A stretch of DNA of 64,000 bases from Elizabethkingia occulta (GCF_002023715.1 NZ_MAHX01000005.1:62001-126000); one strand, 5' to 3'. Numbered from the stretch's first letter, positions 26,381 through 35,228 are shown. The notes: generated by a model not told the origin, from the letters alone. Numbers and translations are program-made.

Positions 26381-26388
26381 CAAAGATA
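26381..26388 (-). promoter_or_regulatory. -7 promoter element of uvrA
   Basis: The minus strand reads TATCTTTG, an exact TAnnTTTG match, ending 8 bases before the uvrA ATG. Transcription would begin within a few bases of the start codon. Confidence 0.55.
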
Positions 26389-26426
26389 ATGATGATTTGT
26401 GAAATTTCAGGAATAGATATGCTTTT

Positions 26427-26459
26427 AAAAATAAAAATCCCGGCAAGTCCGGGATTTTT
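26427..26459 (-). terminator. Terminator of the DUF3829 lipoprotein gene
   Basis: AAAAATCCCGG and CCGGGATTTTT form an 11-bp stem with a CAAGT loop, followed on the minus strand by a T-rich tail. It lies 22 bases past the stop. Confidence 0.8.
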
Positions 26460-26480
26460 TATTTAACTATAGATATGTTA

Positions 26481-27410
26481 CTAATTAACAAATGTATTGT
26501 AACTGGAAATAATAGAGTCATAGTAGTTGTCCAGTGTTCTCATATCGCTGTCGGATATTTTTCCGGAACCTTTAGCATCTCTCATCAGTTTTCTAAGATT
26601 ATCCATATAATTTCCTACATTTTTATTCAGATTATCATAGCTTGTACCTTTGTATTTGCTTTGTGAATCACTGGTTTCAAATTTAAGTGCCTTATTGGCC
26701 TCCCATAATTTGTTTACTTCATCATAAGCTTTCTGACTTTCAGCTTCGTTATACTTTCCATCTGTATACTGCTTATTGAAGGCTTCATAAGAATTGTCGA
26801 TACTGTTAAGCATTGACTTGGAAGAGAGGATATATTTTTTCAGCGGATGATCTTTTAGTGTAATCTCCTCAGCAGCATCAGCAGCAGGTTTTATTTTAAC
26901 CAGAATTCTTTCGGCAGCATCAACAAAATCTTTTGCCGTGGCTTCTATTTCTGTCTGAATTTTTTTTGCTTTAGATCCTTTGTCATCTTTATAGTCTTCA
27001 GCAGACATATAAGACTTTAATTCTTCATACTTACTTTTAATAGAAGCACTAGTCTCATTAAAAATTTTAAAATCTTTTTCGATATCTCCTTTTACTTTAC
27101 CAAATCCTGCTGGTACAGATTCTATCTTATCCATTGCACTTTCGAATGACGGAGACACCATAGACATAATTAATACATCTCCGCCACTGGATTTTTTCAC
27201 AGCATCATTAGCGTATTTTATAATACTTTCTATGCTACTTGTACGGCTTTTATACTGCTTGAGAAACTTATTGTTAAAGTCTATTACAGCATTAGCATCA
27301 TCCTCTTTTACTTCAACCGTACTATTTTTAGTGCCTGTAGCATCTTTTTTACAACTTGTCATAAATAAAGGTAATGCAGCTAAAACAGCTATGGTTATGG
27401 TCTTTTTCAT
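26481..27410 (-). CDS. DUF3829 domain-containing lipoprotein
   Basis: This 309-residue exported lipoprotein has its lipobox at LPLFMTSCKKD (Cys about residue 20). The mature part is almost entirely helical and rich in charged residues, matching DUF3829 (YiiG-like). Segments such as AVIDFNNKFLKQYKS near the start and DSDMRTLDNYYDSIISSYN at the end fit that family as I know it. The function is unknown. The gene is flanked by its own terminator and lies divergent from rpoD, with 163 bases between the starts. Confidence 0.7.
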   Translation of the reverse strand: MKKTITIAVLAALPLFMTSCKKDATGTKNSTVEVKEDDANAVIDFNNKFLKQYKSRTSSIESIIKYANDAVKKSSGGDVLIMSMVSPSFESAMDKIESVPAGFGKVKGDIEKDFKIFNETSASIKSKYEELKSYMSAEDYKDDKGSKAKKIQTEIEATAKDFVDAAERILVKIKPAADAAEEITLKDHPLKKYILSSKSMLNSIDNSYEAFNKQYTDGKYNEAESQKAYDEVNKLWEANKALKFETSDSQSKYKGTSYDNLNKNVGNYMDNLRKLMRDAKGSGKISDSDMRTLDNYYDSIISSYNTFVN

Positions 27411-27573
27411 AATGGAATTTGTTTTGTGAGAGCCAATCTACAAAAAAACTTGGTCAAAATAAAATTTACAGGGATAAAGAAAAATGAAAATAAAATAAAA
27501 AAGTTGTAACCTTTTTGTTGTTTCATACGTATATATAATTGTAGCCCATAATTCGTGGGTGAGTATTTATACT

Positions 27574-28440
27574 ATGAGACAACTTAAAATTACCAAGCAG
27601 GTTACCAACAGGGAAACTGCATCGTTGGACAAGTACCTTCAGGAAATCGGAAAAGTAGAATTGATTACAGCTGATGAAGAGGTAGATTTAGCACAGAAAA
27701 TTCGCGCAGGAGACAGAGTAGCTTTAGAAAAATTAATTAAAGCTAACCTTCGTTTCGTGGTTTCTGTATCTAAGCAATACCAGAATCAGGGACTTTCTCT
27801 TCCCGATTTGATTAACGAAGGAAATCTTGGTTTAATGAAAGCTGCGAAACGTTATGACGAGACCAGAGGGTTTAAGTTTATTTCCTACGCGGTATGGTGG
27901 ATTCGTCAGTCTATTCTTCAGGCTTTGGCAGAACAGTCCAGAATTGTTCGTCTTCCTTTAAACAAGATTGGTTCTATTAATAAAATTAATAAAGCCTACG
28001 CTCACTTGGAGCAGGAAAATGAAAGACCGCCTTCACCAGAAGAATTGGCAGAAGTATTGGATATGAGTGAAGAGGATATTAAAGAATCCATGAAGAACTC
28101 AGGTCGTCACCTTTCTATGGATGCTCCATTAGTTGAAGGTGAAGATTCTAACCTTTACGACGTTCTTCGCTCAGGTGAATCTCCTTCTCCGGATAAAGAT
28201 TTGATGCTTGAATCTCTACAGATTGAAATAGAAAGAGCACTGAATACTTTAACGCCAAGAGAAGCTGATTTAGTAAGATTGTACTTCGGGTTAAACGGAA
28301 AACATCCTATGACTCTTGAAGAGATCGGAGAAACATTTGATCTGACCAGAGAACGTGTGCGTCAGATTAAAGAAAAAGCTATTAAGAGATTAAAGCATAA
28401 CAGCAGAAGTAAAATTCTTAAATCTTATTTAGGAAAGTAA
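27574..28440 (+). CDS. rpoD: RNA polymerase primary sigma factor (RpoD/SigA)
   Basis: This 288-residue housekeeping sigma factor has the short form typical of Bacteroidetes, lacking region 1.1. It begins MRQLKITKQ, with [18 protein letters not shown] as region 1.2. Region 2 shows [36 protein letters not shown] and the core [16 protein letters not shown]. Region 4 contains [21 protein letters not shown], the -33 reading helix. ATG 27574 was chosen over the GTG at 27559 because the family starts there. The unusual TAnnTTTG promoters across this window are what this sigma factor is known to read. Confidence 0.95.
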   Translation: MRQLKITKQVTNRETASLDKYLQEIGKVELITADEEVDLAQKIRAGDRVALEKLIKANLRFVVSVSKQYQNQGLSLPDLINEGNLGLMKAAKRYDETRGFKFISYAVWWIRQSILQALAEQSRIVRLPLNKIGSINKINKAYAHLEQENERPPSPEELAEVLDMSEEDIKESMKNSGRHLSMDAPLVEGEDSNLYDVLRSGESPSPDKDLMLESLQIEIERALNTLTPREADLVRLYFGLNGKHPMTLEEIGETFDLTRERVRQIKEKAIKRLKHNSRSKILKSYLGK

Positions 28441-28479
28441 TTCTGACTGAAACAATGACAAGATTGTAAATTTAATATG

Positions 28480-28514
28480 GGACAAAGTTTTTAATAAGCT
28501 TTGTCCTCTTTTTT
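28480..28514 (+). terminator. Terminator of rpoD
   Basis: GGACAAAG and CTTTGTCC form an 8-bp stem around an 11-base loop, followed by TCTTTTTT. It lies 39 bases past the stop. Confidence 0.75.
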
Positions 28515-28545
28515 ATCTAAGAATATAAATAAGTAAAAAGTAAAA

Positions 28546-29196
28546 ATGAAAAACAAACTAATTGCTCCGTCGGTACTTTCGGCAGACTTCGGAAATCTGC
28601 AGAGAGATATTGAAATGATTAACAATAGCGAGGCAGACTGGTTTCATGTGGATGTTATGGACGGACGTTTTGTACCTAACATTTCTTTTGGCTTTCCTGT
28701 AATGAAGGCTATTAAAAAACATGCTAAGAAGTTTATCGATGTGCATTTAATGATTGTAGAGCCTGAAAAGTATGTAGAAGAGTTTGTAAAAGAAGGTGCA
28801 GATTTGGTTACTGTTCATTATGAGGCTTGTACTCACCTGCACAGAGTAATTCACCAGATTAAAGATTTAGGCGCAAAAGCTGGTGTAGTACTAAATCCTG
28901 CTACTCCGGTGTCTGTTTTAGAAGATACTATTAGAGATGTAGACTTAGTACTTTTAATGAGTGTAAATCCTGGTTTCGGAGGACAGAAATTTATAGAAAA
29001 TACTTATAAAAAGATCCATCAGACAAAAGCATTGATTGGGAAATACAATTCTAATGCTTTAATTGAAATTGATGGCGGTGTAAACCAGCATAATGCAGCT
29101 CAGCTTTTTGAAGCCGGAGCTGATGTACTTGTCGCCGGAAATGCTGTATTCTCGGCGGAGAACCCTTCAGCCATGATTGAAGAACTGAAGAAGTAA
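28546..29196 (+). CDS. rpe: Ribulose-phosphate 3-epimerase
   Basis: This 216-residue TIM-barrel enzyme interconverts ribulose 5-phosphate and xylulose 5-phosphate in the pentose phosphate pathway. Motifs include SVLSADFGNL at the N-terminus, HVDVMDGRFVPNISFG with a metal-binding histidine and aspartate, DVHLMIVEP, LLMSVNPGFGGQKF and the final IDGGVN and AGNAVF phosphate-binding loops. Length is normal and all catalytic residues are visible. It lies 105 bases after rpoD and is followed by its own strong terminator. Confidence 0.95.
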   Translation: MKNKLIAPSVLSADFGNLQRDIEMINNSEADWFHVDVMDGRFVPNISFGFPVMKAIKKHAKKFIDVHLMIVEPEKYVEEFVKEGADLVTVHYEACTHLHRVIHQIKDLGAKAGVVLNPATPVSVLEDTIRDVDLVLLMSVNPGFGGQKFIENTYKKIHQTKALIGKYNSNALIEIDGGVNQHNAAQLFEAGADVLVAGNAVFSAENPSAMIEELKK

Positions 29197-29230
29197 CTTT
29201 TGACAGTATAAATGTGTCTTTATGACATAA

Positions 29231-29264
29231 AAAAACCGGAAGAGAATATTTTTTCCGGTTTTTT
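29231..29264. terminator. Bidirectional terminator between rpe and the PepSY-like gene
   Basis: AAAAACCGGAA and TTCCGGTTTTT form an 11-bp stem around an 11-base loop, with T-runs on both strands. It serves the convergent genes ending at 29196 and 29279. Confidence 0.85.
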
Positions 29265-29278
29265 CATTAATTTAAAGA

Positions 29279-29743
29279 TTACCAGTCGTTGCTTACGAAG
29301 TTTCCGTTAACATCGAAGCTTAACTTGATATTAGTTGTAAGTTTAACAAAGTAGCCTTTAACATTTTTGTTAATGTACATAATGTCCTTAGAAGGATAAT
29401 TTGTTTTTACATAAGAAGAAATATTTGCAGGTACTGCAGCTGCGGGAACTGCTTTTACTTTACTATCAATTGTTACCCAATCTCCGTTTGTATCAAAATC
29501 TAGTCTGCTACCATCAGCTAATTCAACTGCATAGAAAAACTTGTTATCCCCCAAATCAGCCCTTCTTACTTCTTTAACCTGAACATCTGCATACGATGTT
29601 CTGATAAGCGCCTGAGCCTTTGCAGGTAAATCAGTTGATTTTACTTCCTGAGTCTCAATTGCAATATCTCCACCATCATTGCAGGAAATAAATGCTGTAC
29701 TTAGGGTAAAAACGCTTAAAAGGGTCAAAAATACTTTTTTCAT
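29279..29743 (-). CDS. Exported PepSY-like (DUF2874-type) protein
   Basis: This 154-residue protein has a signal peptide with a probable lipobox (STAFISC, Cys about residue 21). The mature part holds two repeats of the PepSY-like fold: one around VKEVRRADLGDNKFFYAVELADGSRLDFDTNG and one around NKNVKGYFVKLTTNIKLSFDVNG. Bacteroidetes carry many such periplasmic proteins, resembling beta-lactamase-inhibitor folds, with no established role. It stands alone between terminators, with an AT-rich upstream region. Its domain pattern is clear, but the function is unknown. Confidence 0.75.
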   Translation of the reverse strand: MKKVFLTLLSVFTLSTAFISCNDGGDIAIETQEVKSTDLPAKAQALIRTSYADVQVKEVRRADLGDNKFFYAVELADGSRLDFDTNGDWVTIDSKVKAVPAAAVPANISSYVKTNYPSKDIMYINKNVKGYFVKLTTNIKLSFDVNGNFVSNDW

Positions 29744-29850
29744 AATTCTAATTTTAATGCTTTTTTATACAGATATAACATTATTTAATGCTTTTTATTG
29801 TGCAGAATATTGAAAGTGAGCAAAAATAAACGATAAAAAAATAAAGAAAT

Positions 29851-29880
29851 AAAAAAAAACGACCTCATAATGAGATCGTT
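29851..29880 (-). terminator. Terminator of ndk
   Basis: On the minus strand AACGA-t-CTCAT and ATGAG-g-TCGTT form an imperfect stem with a minimal loop, followed by a run of nine or more T. It lies 27 bases past the ndk stop. Confidence 0.75.
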
Positions 29881-29906
29881 ATTTTATTTTTTCTGAAAGA
29901 AATTAA

Positions 29907-30326
29907 TTAGAAAATTTCTCTTCCAGCAAAATGGAAAGAAGCTTCTATTAAAGCATTCTCATCAGAATCTGATCCGTGTACTGCATTTTCACCAACTGAT
30001 CTTGCAAACATTTTTCTGATTGTTCCTTCAGCAGCTTCAGCAGGGTTTGTAGCACCGATAAGTTTTCTGAAGTCTTCTACAGCGTTTTCTTTTTCAAGAA
30101 CAGCAGCAACGATAGGCCCAGAAGACATGAAGTCTACTAATTCTCCGTAAAAAGGTCTTTCTGCGTGTACTTCATAGAATTTTTTGGCATCAGCAACAGT
30201 AAGTTGAGTTAACTTCATTGCTTTGATCTTAAATCCTGCTTCTGTAATTTTTCCTAAAATTGCTCCGATGTGACCGTCTGCTACTGCATCCGGCTTAATC
30301 ATCGTAAAGGTAATTTGTCCTGACAT
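29907..30326 (-). CDS. ndk: Nucleoside-diphosphate kinase
   Basis: This 139-residue enzyme transfers the gamma phosphate of ATP to other nucleoside diphosphates through a phosphohistidine. The catalytic histidine is H117 in NAVHGSDS, and the nucleotide-binding residues are in TMIKPDAV and [11 protein letters not shown]. Length and motif order match the family fully. A TAnnTTTG element is 22 bases upstream and a T-rich terminator follows, so it is monocistronic. Confidence 0.95.
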   Translation of the reverse strand: MSGQITFTMIKPDAVADGHIGAILGKITEAGFKIKAMKLTQLTVADAKKFYEVHAERPFYGELVDFMSSGPIVAAVLEKENAVEDFRKLIGATNPAEAAEGTIRKMFARSVGENAVHGSDSDENALIEASFHFAGREIF

Positions 30327-30347
30327 TGTGTATTAAATTTTACAGGG

Positions 30348-30355
30348 CAAAAATA
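30348..30355 (-). promoter_or_regulatory. -7 promoter element of ndk
   Basis: The minus strand reads TATTTTTG, matching TAnnTTTG, 22 bases before the ndk ATG. Confidence 0.55.
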
Positions 30356-30501
30356 CAAAAATCATTTATTTTTTGGCGAATAAAATTCTGTTAGGGAAAG
30401 AATAATAAATTTTTTGAAAATTATTTTTTTATTGGCACAAATTTTGTTAATTTGTACTCGATTCTCATGTTTAATTTGAGTTTTCATGGTTATTAGTTTT
30501 T

Positions 30502-30530
30502 ACCCTGGCTTCGGCCAGGGTTTTTGTTTT
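30502..30530 (+). terminator. Orphan plus-strand terminator with UUCG tetraloop
   Basis: ACCCTGGC-TTCG-GCCAGGGT is a perfect 8-bp stem capped by a stable UUCG tetraloop, followed by TTTTTGTTTT on the plus strand only. No plus-strand gene ends nearby: the last one is rpe, 1.3 kb upstream and already terminated. It therefore probably closes a short untranslated transcript starting in the AT-rich stretch 30420-30490. I could not identify a convincing promoter for it. Confidence 0.7.
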
Positions 30531-30541
30531 TATAAGGCATT

Positions 30542-30565
30542 AAAAAAGAGCCTTTTAAAGGCTCT
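30542..30565 (-). terminator. Terminator of the UMF1-type MFS gene
   Basis: On the minus strand AGAGCCTTT-A-AAAGGCTCT is a 9-bp stem, followed by TTTTT. It lies 29 bases past the MFS stop. Confidence 0.8.
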
Positions 30566-30593
30566 CTCTTATTATTTAATCTTTATATTTTTC

Positions 30594-32051
30594 TTATTTC
30601 TTTGTTTTTAGCTTCAGAAAACGGATAAATATTAACCCAATTCCAAAGAAGATTGTCATAGAAAGAGCTGCAAATCTCATATTATTGTACTTTTCTATAA
30701 GCGTAGCAAATATAAAAGTACCTAAAATGATCGCCACTTTTTCCAGTACATCATAAAAACTAAAGTAAGTTGTATTCTCCATACTATCCTGTGGCAGTAG
30801 TTTACTGAATGTAGAACGGGACATGGCCTGCAGACCACCCATTACAAGCCCTACAATTCCGGCAACGCCATAGAACTGATATTCTACATTAGGATTTTCT
30901 TTGTTCAGGTAATAAGCAGATAAACATGCCACCATCCATAATATAACAGCAATACTGATTACATTCTTGTTTCCTATTTTTCTGGACAGCCATGAGAAGA
31001 ATATAGCTCCTATAATTGCTTCAATCTGGATGACAATAAGAGTAAGGATTAATTTTTCCTGAGAAAGATTAATTTCACTTTTACCAAATAATGTTGCCAT
31101 TAAGAAGATTGTCTGCATTCCTACACTATAAAAGAAGAAACTTATAAGGAAGTATTTCAGGTTGGGCGTTGTGAACAGTTTGTTCCCTGCTCTGAACAAT
31201 TCTCTGAAACTTTCTTTTGTAATCTCCTTATAGAAAAGAATATTTTCCTTTACAACATGTGCGTAACCTCCATTATCCTTATGGGTTTTGAAGAAGTTTT
31301 TGATATTAAGTAATACTATATCTTTTGGCAGCTTGTCAGTTAGTTTTCCGAATTTTGGAAGATGCTTAAAAGTGTATTGGGAGAAACCAAACCACCATGC
31401 TCCTGTTAGAAGGAAACTAATACGTGTAAGTATCATTGCCTGTTTTGGTGTCTGTGCTACTACCATGATCAGTAATAAACAGATTACAACAAGGATTACA
31501 GAACCTATATAGCCATAGATATATCCTTTAGCGGAAAGTGCATCCTGCTGATCAGGTGTTGCAATATCCGGTAAAAATGAATTATAAAATACCAAACTTC
31601 CCCAGAAACCTACACTGGCTGTAATACTGAATAATAATCCAAGGAAAACAGTGTGCATACTGGTAAACAATGCTAATCCCATACAAGAAGTAGCGCCCAG
31701 ATAACAGAAGAACTGGAGGAAAGATTTTTTATTCCCTATAGTATCTGCTAATGCGGACAAAATAGGTGATAACAATACCACGATCAGAAATGATATGGTA
31801 AGAGAATAGCCGTAAACAGCATCCGGATGATATTCGTTGCCAAAAAGTTTAATGGTATTCCTTACCGGAACTTTTATCCACTTATGACTGGCTGCAACAT
31901 ATTCATTTTTCTCATATGCTGTTGTAAGAATAGCATAATAAATAGGAAAAATAGTTGATGTTATAACTAATGAATATACTGAATTTGCCCAATCATAGAA
32001 GGCCCAGGCCTTCATTACCTTTTTGTTGTTTTTGGTATTCTCTGTTATCAT
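30594..32051 (-). CDS. MFS transporter, UMF1/Atg22 family
   Basis: This 485-residue inner-membrane protein has about 12 membrane helices. The N-terminal AWAFYDWANSVYSLVITSTIFPIYY is the hallmark of the UMF1 group, related to the yeast vacuolar effluxer Atg22. The conserved GLQAMSRSTFSKLLP loop and FSFYDVLEKVAIILG lie in the second half. Members probably export small metabolites or amino acids, but the substrates are poorly known. It is 24 bases downstream of the thiolase gene on the same strand and may be co-transcribed with it. Confidence 0.85.
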   Translation of the reverse strand: MITENTKNNKKVMKAWAFYDWANSVYSLVITSTIFPIYYAILTTAYEKNEYVAASHKWIKVPVRNTIKLFGNEYHPDAVYGYSLTISFLIVVLLSPILSALADTIGNKKSFLQFFCYLGATSCMGLALFTSMHTVFLGLLFSITASVGFWGSLVFYNSFLPDIATPDQQDALSAKGYIYGYIGSVILVVICLLLIMVVAQTPKQAMILTRISFLLTGAWWFGFSQYTFKHLPKFGKLTDKLPKDIVLLNIKNFFKTHKDNGGYAHVVKENILFYKEITKESFRELFRAGNKLFTTPNLKYFLISFFFYSVGMQTIFLMATLFGKSEINLSQEKLILTLIVIQIEAIIGAIFFSWLSRKIGNKNVISIAVILWMVACLSAYYLNKENPNVEYQFYGVAGIVGLVMGGLQAMSRSTFSKLLPQDSMENTTYFSFYDVLEKVAIILGTFIFATLIEKYNNMRFAALSMTIFFGIGLIFIRFLKLKTKK

Positions 32052-32075
32052 GGAATAGTTTATAATTTGATAATT

Positions 32076-33254
32076 TTAGATGTTCTCTATAACAATAGCA
32101 GATGCTCCGCCTCCACCATTGCAAATAGCAGCAGCTCCATACTTAGCATTGTTTTGTTTAAGTACATTGATAAGGGTTACAATAATTCTTGAACCTGAAC
32201 TTCCTAGTGGATGACCTAGTGCTACTGCTCCACCGTTTACGTTTACTTTAGCAGCATCCAGACCTAAGATTTTATTGTTAGCCAGCCCAACAACGGAAAA
32301 CGCTTCGTTAAACTCGAAGAAGTCGATATCATTAACTGTTAAGTTAGCTTTCTCTAATGCTATTGGTAAAGCTTTTGCCGGAGCTGTAGTAAACCATTCA
32401 GGAGCCTGCGCAGCATCTGCATAAGAAACTATTTTTGCCAATGGCTTTAGTCCCAGGCTTTCCATTTTTTCTTTGGACATCAATACTAAAGCTGAAGCTC
32501 CGTCATTTAATGTAGAAGCATTAGCCGCTGTAACAGTACCGTTTTCTTTTTGGAATACAGTTGGCAATGTAGGAATTCTGTCGAATTTCACATTTTTATA
32601 TTCTTCATCTTCGGCGAAGATTATAGGCTCTCCTTTTCTTTGTGGAATACTAACAGGAACAACTTCCTCTTTGAATTTTCCTTCTGACCAGGCTTTTGCA
32701 GAACGCTCATAAGACTGAATAGCAAATGCATCCTGTTCTTCGCGGGTAATATTGTATTCTTTAGCACACAGTTCAGCACAGTTTCCCATGTGTTGTTTGC
32801 TGTATACGTCGGTAAGACCATCTTTCAGAAGACCATCCTGTAATTTGATATCTCCTAGTTTTACACCATTTCTTCCGTCGATATAATGAGGAACCTGAGA
32901 CATATTTTCCATACCTCCTGCTACGATAGCTTCAACATCTCCAGCCTTAATGGACTGTGCTGCCATCATAACCGCTTTCATACCAGATGCACAAACTTTG
33001 TTTACTGCTGTAGTTGGTGTAGTATTCGGAAGACCTGCTCCTAATGCAGCCTGTTTTGCAGGCGCTTGTCCTTCTCCAGCCTGTAATACATTTCCCATGT
33101 AAACATCCTGAATTTCTGCAGGATTTAAATTTATTTTATCTAAAGCACCTTTTATGGCTACTGCTCCCAACTGAGTAGCAGGAACACCTGAAAGGCTCCC
33201 CATAAAACTTCCCATAGGAGTTCTTACTGCAGATACGATGAATACTTCTTTCAT
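32076..33254 (-). CDS. Acetyl-CoA C-acyltransferase (thiolase)
   Basis: This 392-residue thiolase condenses or cleaves acyl-CoA thioesters. The acylated cysteine is C88 in NKVCASGMKAV. The second active-site motif is NGGAVALGHPLGSSGSR, and the C-terminal general-base cysteine is in AAICNGGGGAS. The N-terminal FIVSAVRTPMGSF is typical. It resembles biosynthetic acetyl-CoA acetyltransferases (AtoB/PhaA), so it may make or use acetoacetyl-CoA. The palindrome seen before marR and etfBA is not found upstream. Two genes on the same strand flank it closely. Confidence 0.92.
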   Translation of the reverse strand: MKEVFIVSAVRTPMGSFMGSLSGVPATQLGAVAIKGALDKINLNPAEIQDVYMGNVLQAGEGQAPAKQAALGAGLPNTTPTTAVNKVCASGMKAVMMAAQSIKAGDVEAIVAGGMENMSQVPHYIDGRNGVKLGDIKLQDGLLKDGLTDVYSKQHMGNCAELCAKEYNITREEQDAFAIQSYERSAKAWSEGKFKEEVVPVSIPQRKGEPIIFAEDEEYKNVKFDRIPTLPTVFQKENGTVTAANASTLNDGASALVLMSKEKMESLGLKPLAKIVSYADAAQAPEWFTTAPAKALPIALEKANLTVNDIDFFEFNEAFSVVGLANNKILGLDAAKVNVNGGAVALGHPLGSSGSRIIVTLINVLKQNNAKYGAAAICNGGGGASAIVIENI

Positions 33255-33274
33255 TACTATTTTATTTTTAGGGT

Positions 33275-33673
33275 TTATAAATTTTGATTTTCTATCTTGT
33301 TGTTTTTCGCTAAAAGCATTAGTAAGGCTCCTGAGAATTCAAAAAGCCATCCCCATGACAATTTTACAATTCCTGCCATGGTGTTTTGAAGCCCTTTAAA
33401 AGGAATAAAGCTGAAAAAGTTCAGTGATTTGGCTTTTATAGCAAATAATGTGATAGCGAAGAGGCATAATAAAATTATAGCCAGAATGCGGGTAAATTTT
33501 ACTTTATTGAATATTATACTTGCAAGTGCAACAGATGATACAGACCATACCATAATGGCCATGGTGTGATCCAACTTCCAGTAACCCCAGTTGCCTACGA
33601 GAGGGATATGAACTAAGGGAAGAAAACTACCTGCAAATACTAATAAACAACCTACTAAAGGCACATTCTTCAT
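33275..33673 (-). CDS. Four-helix integral membrane protein of unknown function
   Basis: This protein of about 132 residues starts at the ATG complementary to 33671-33673, because an upstream in-frame extension adds only 22 non-family-like residues. Four hydrophobic stretches are visible: VPLVGCLLVFAGSFLPLV, MAIMVWSVSSVALASIIF, ILAIILLCLFAITLFAI and WGWLFEFSGALLMLLA. No catalytic motif is seen, and I do not recognise the family. It lies 20 bases upstream of the thiolase gene, so the three genes 33673 to 30594 may form an operon. Confidence 0.6.
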   Translation of the reverse strand: MKNVPLVGCLLVFAGSFLPLVHIPLVGNWGYWKLDHTMAIMVWSVSSVALASIIFNKVKFTRILAIILLCLFAITLFAIKAKSLNFFSFIPFKGLQNTMAGIVKLSWGWLFEFSGALLMLLAKNNKIENQNL

Positions 33674-33757
33674 AGCTAAATTTATCCCACTAAAATACAA
33701 AAAATACTTATTTGTAAGGTATAGTGTTTCTGTCGGCATTAAATGGTGTGGTATAAA

Positions 33758-33787
33758 GAAAGCATTGCGCTATTGCACAATGCTTTC
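33758..33787 (-). terminator. Hairpin downstream of thrC
   Basis: GAAAGCATTG and CAATGCTTTC form a 10-bp stem around a 10-base loop. The minus-strand tail is only moderately T-rich (CTTTCTTTATA). It lies about 150 bases past thrC and probably ends the threonine operon. Confidence 0.55.
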
Positions 33788-33821
33788 CGTGGTAGATAAA
33801 TTAAACTTAAATTTTATTTTG

Positions 33822-33918
33822 AATGAATCAGAGTTTATACAAAGACACCAAATATATTCATCATACTACTGAATGGTTATGCTACAGAAAAATGATTCAT
33901 TTTTAGTTTGTGTCTTTG
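33822..33918. other. Interlocked inverted repeats, possible pseudoknot RNA in the thrC 3' region
   Basis: Two complementary pairs are interleaved. AATGAATCA (33822-33830) pairs with TGATTCATT (33893-33901). CAAAGACAC (33840-33848) pairs with GTGTCTTTG (33910-33918). The order is A, B, A', B', which is the topology of a pseudoknot and not of a simple nested hairpin. It lies in the non-coding gap between thrC and the membrane protein gene at 33673. Both pairs are 9 bp without mismatch. Function unknown. Confidence 0.5.
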
Positions 33919-33938
33919 GAAGTAGTAATCTCTTTATT

Positions 33939-35228
33939 TTAATTATGTTTTATAAATGCTTTTATCTGCTGAAAATCTACGGGGAACAGTGTTGCTACTT
34001 TTTCCTTTTTTCCAAAAGCTAAAAGCTTTTCCGGAACCTCAATCTTTTCCAAAATGCTTTCTTCCACAGTTTCTATAAATTTTGCAGGATGAGCAGTTTC
34101 TAGTAAAATACCATTAAAATCTTCCTGTTGTTCTTTTTGGTATTGTACTAATCCAAGATAGGCAACAGCGCCGTGCGGATCCAAAAGATAACCAGATTCT
34201 TTATATACTTTCTGAACTGTAGCTTTTGTCTCTTCATCGGTAAAGTAATAGCCAGATATAATCTTTCTGAATTTAGCAACATCTTCCTGAAACAAATCTT
34301 TCATTCTTTCAAAATTGCTTGGATTTCCTACATCCATAGCGTTGCTGACAGTAGAAAGAGATGGTCTGGCTTCGTATGTGCCACTCTCTAGATACTGAGG
34401 TACAACATTGTTGATATTGGTAGAAGCGATAAAGCGATCCACCGGCAATCCCATTTTATAAGCGAGTAGTCCCGCTGTAAGATTCCCGAAGTTTCCGCTT
34501 GGTACACTAAAGACAATCTTTTTATTCTCTTTTTTTAGTTGTGCATAAGCCCAGAAATAGTAAAAGCTCTGTGGGATAAGCCTTGCAATATTAATACTAT
34601 TGGCAGAAGTTACCTGATGTTCCTGTAATTCTTCATCGGCTAAAAGTTGTTTGGCAAGCGCCTGACAATCGTCGAAAGTTCCCTCGATTTCCAATGCTTT
34701 TATATTGCCTCCCCATGTTGTAAGCTGCTTTTCCTGCAAGGGACTTACTTTACCTTTAGGATACAGAATATAGACATTAATTCCTGGTACATTGTAGAAG
34801 CCTGCTGCAACAGCACTACCCGTATCTCCGGAAGTTGCTGCAATTACCTTCATAGCGTTTCCATCTGCATAATAGGACATCAGTCGCGCCATAAACCTTG
34901 CCCCCACATCTTTAAATGCTAACGTAGGACCATGGAAAAGCTCTAAACTGTAAATGTTATGATGAACCGGCACTACTGGAATATCAAAGTTGAGAACCTC
35001 ATCGATCATTTCCTTTAAAACCTCATCCGGAACAGAATCTTCTAAAAATAACTTTGCTACTTCAAAGCCAATTTCCGGCAAAGATTTATTCTCAATATTT
35101 TCAAAAAAAGATGCAGGTAATTGCGGGATATATGCCGGCATATAGAGCCCGCCATCATCTGCTAAGCCATTGAGTACGGCTTGTTGTATATTGACACTGT
35201 GTTTTCCTCTTGTGGAATAATATTTCAT
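33939..35228 (-). CDS. thrC: Threonine synthase
   Basis: This 429-residue PLP enzyme converts O-phosphohomoserine to threonine, the last step of the pathway. The N-terminal MKYYSTRGKHSVNIQQAVLN is typical, the PLP lysine is K106 in HGPTLAFKDVGARFM, and phosphate binding is in ATSGDTGSAVAAGF. FSVPSGNFGNLTAGLLA is the conserved middle segment. It is the third gene of thrA-thrB-thrC on the minus strand, 18 bases after thrB. The order A-B-C and the leader upstream match the classical threonine operon. Confidence 0.95.
   Translation of the reverse strand: MKYYSTRGKHSVNIQQAVLNGLADDGGLYMPAYIPQLPASFFENIENKSLPEIGFEVAKLFLEDSVPDEVLKEMIDEVLNFDIPVVPVHHNIYSLELFHGPTLAFKDVGARFMARLMSYYADGNAMKVIAATSGDTGSAVAAGFYNVPGINVYILYPKGKVSPLQEKQLTTWGGNIKALEIEGTFDDCQALAKQLLADEELQEHQVTSANSINIARLIPQSFYYFWAYAQLKKENKKIVFSVPSGNFGNLTAGLLAYKMGLPVDRFIASTNINNVVPQYLESGTYEARPSLSTVSNAMDVGNPSNFERMKDLFQEDVAKFRKIISGYYFTDEETKATVQKVYKESGYLLDPHGAVAYLGLVQYQKEQQEDFNGILLETAHPAKFIETVEESILEKIEVPEKLLAFGKKEKVATLFPVDFQQIKAFIKHN

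Noticed and set aside
30370-30490. Minus-strand frame of about 41 codons starting MKTQIKHENR upstream of ndk
   Set aside because: It is AT-rich, lacks domain features, runs over promoter-like DNA and is opposite a strong plus-strand terminator region; chance opening is likely.
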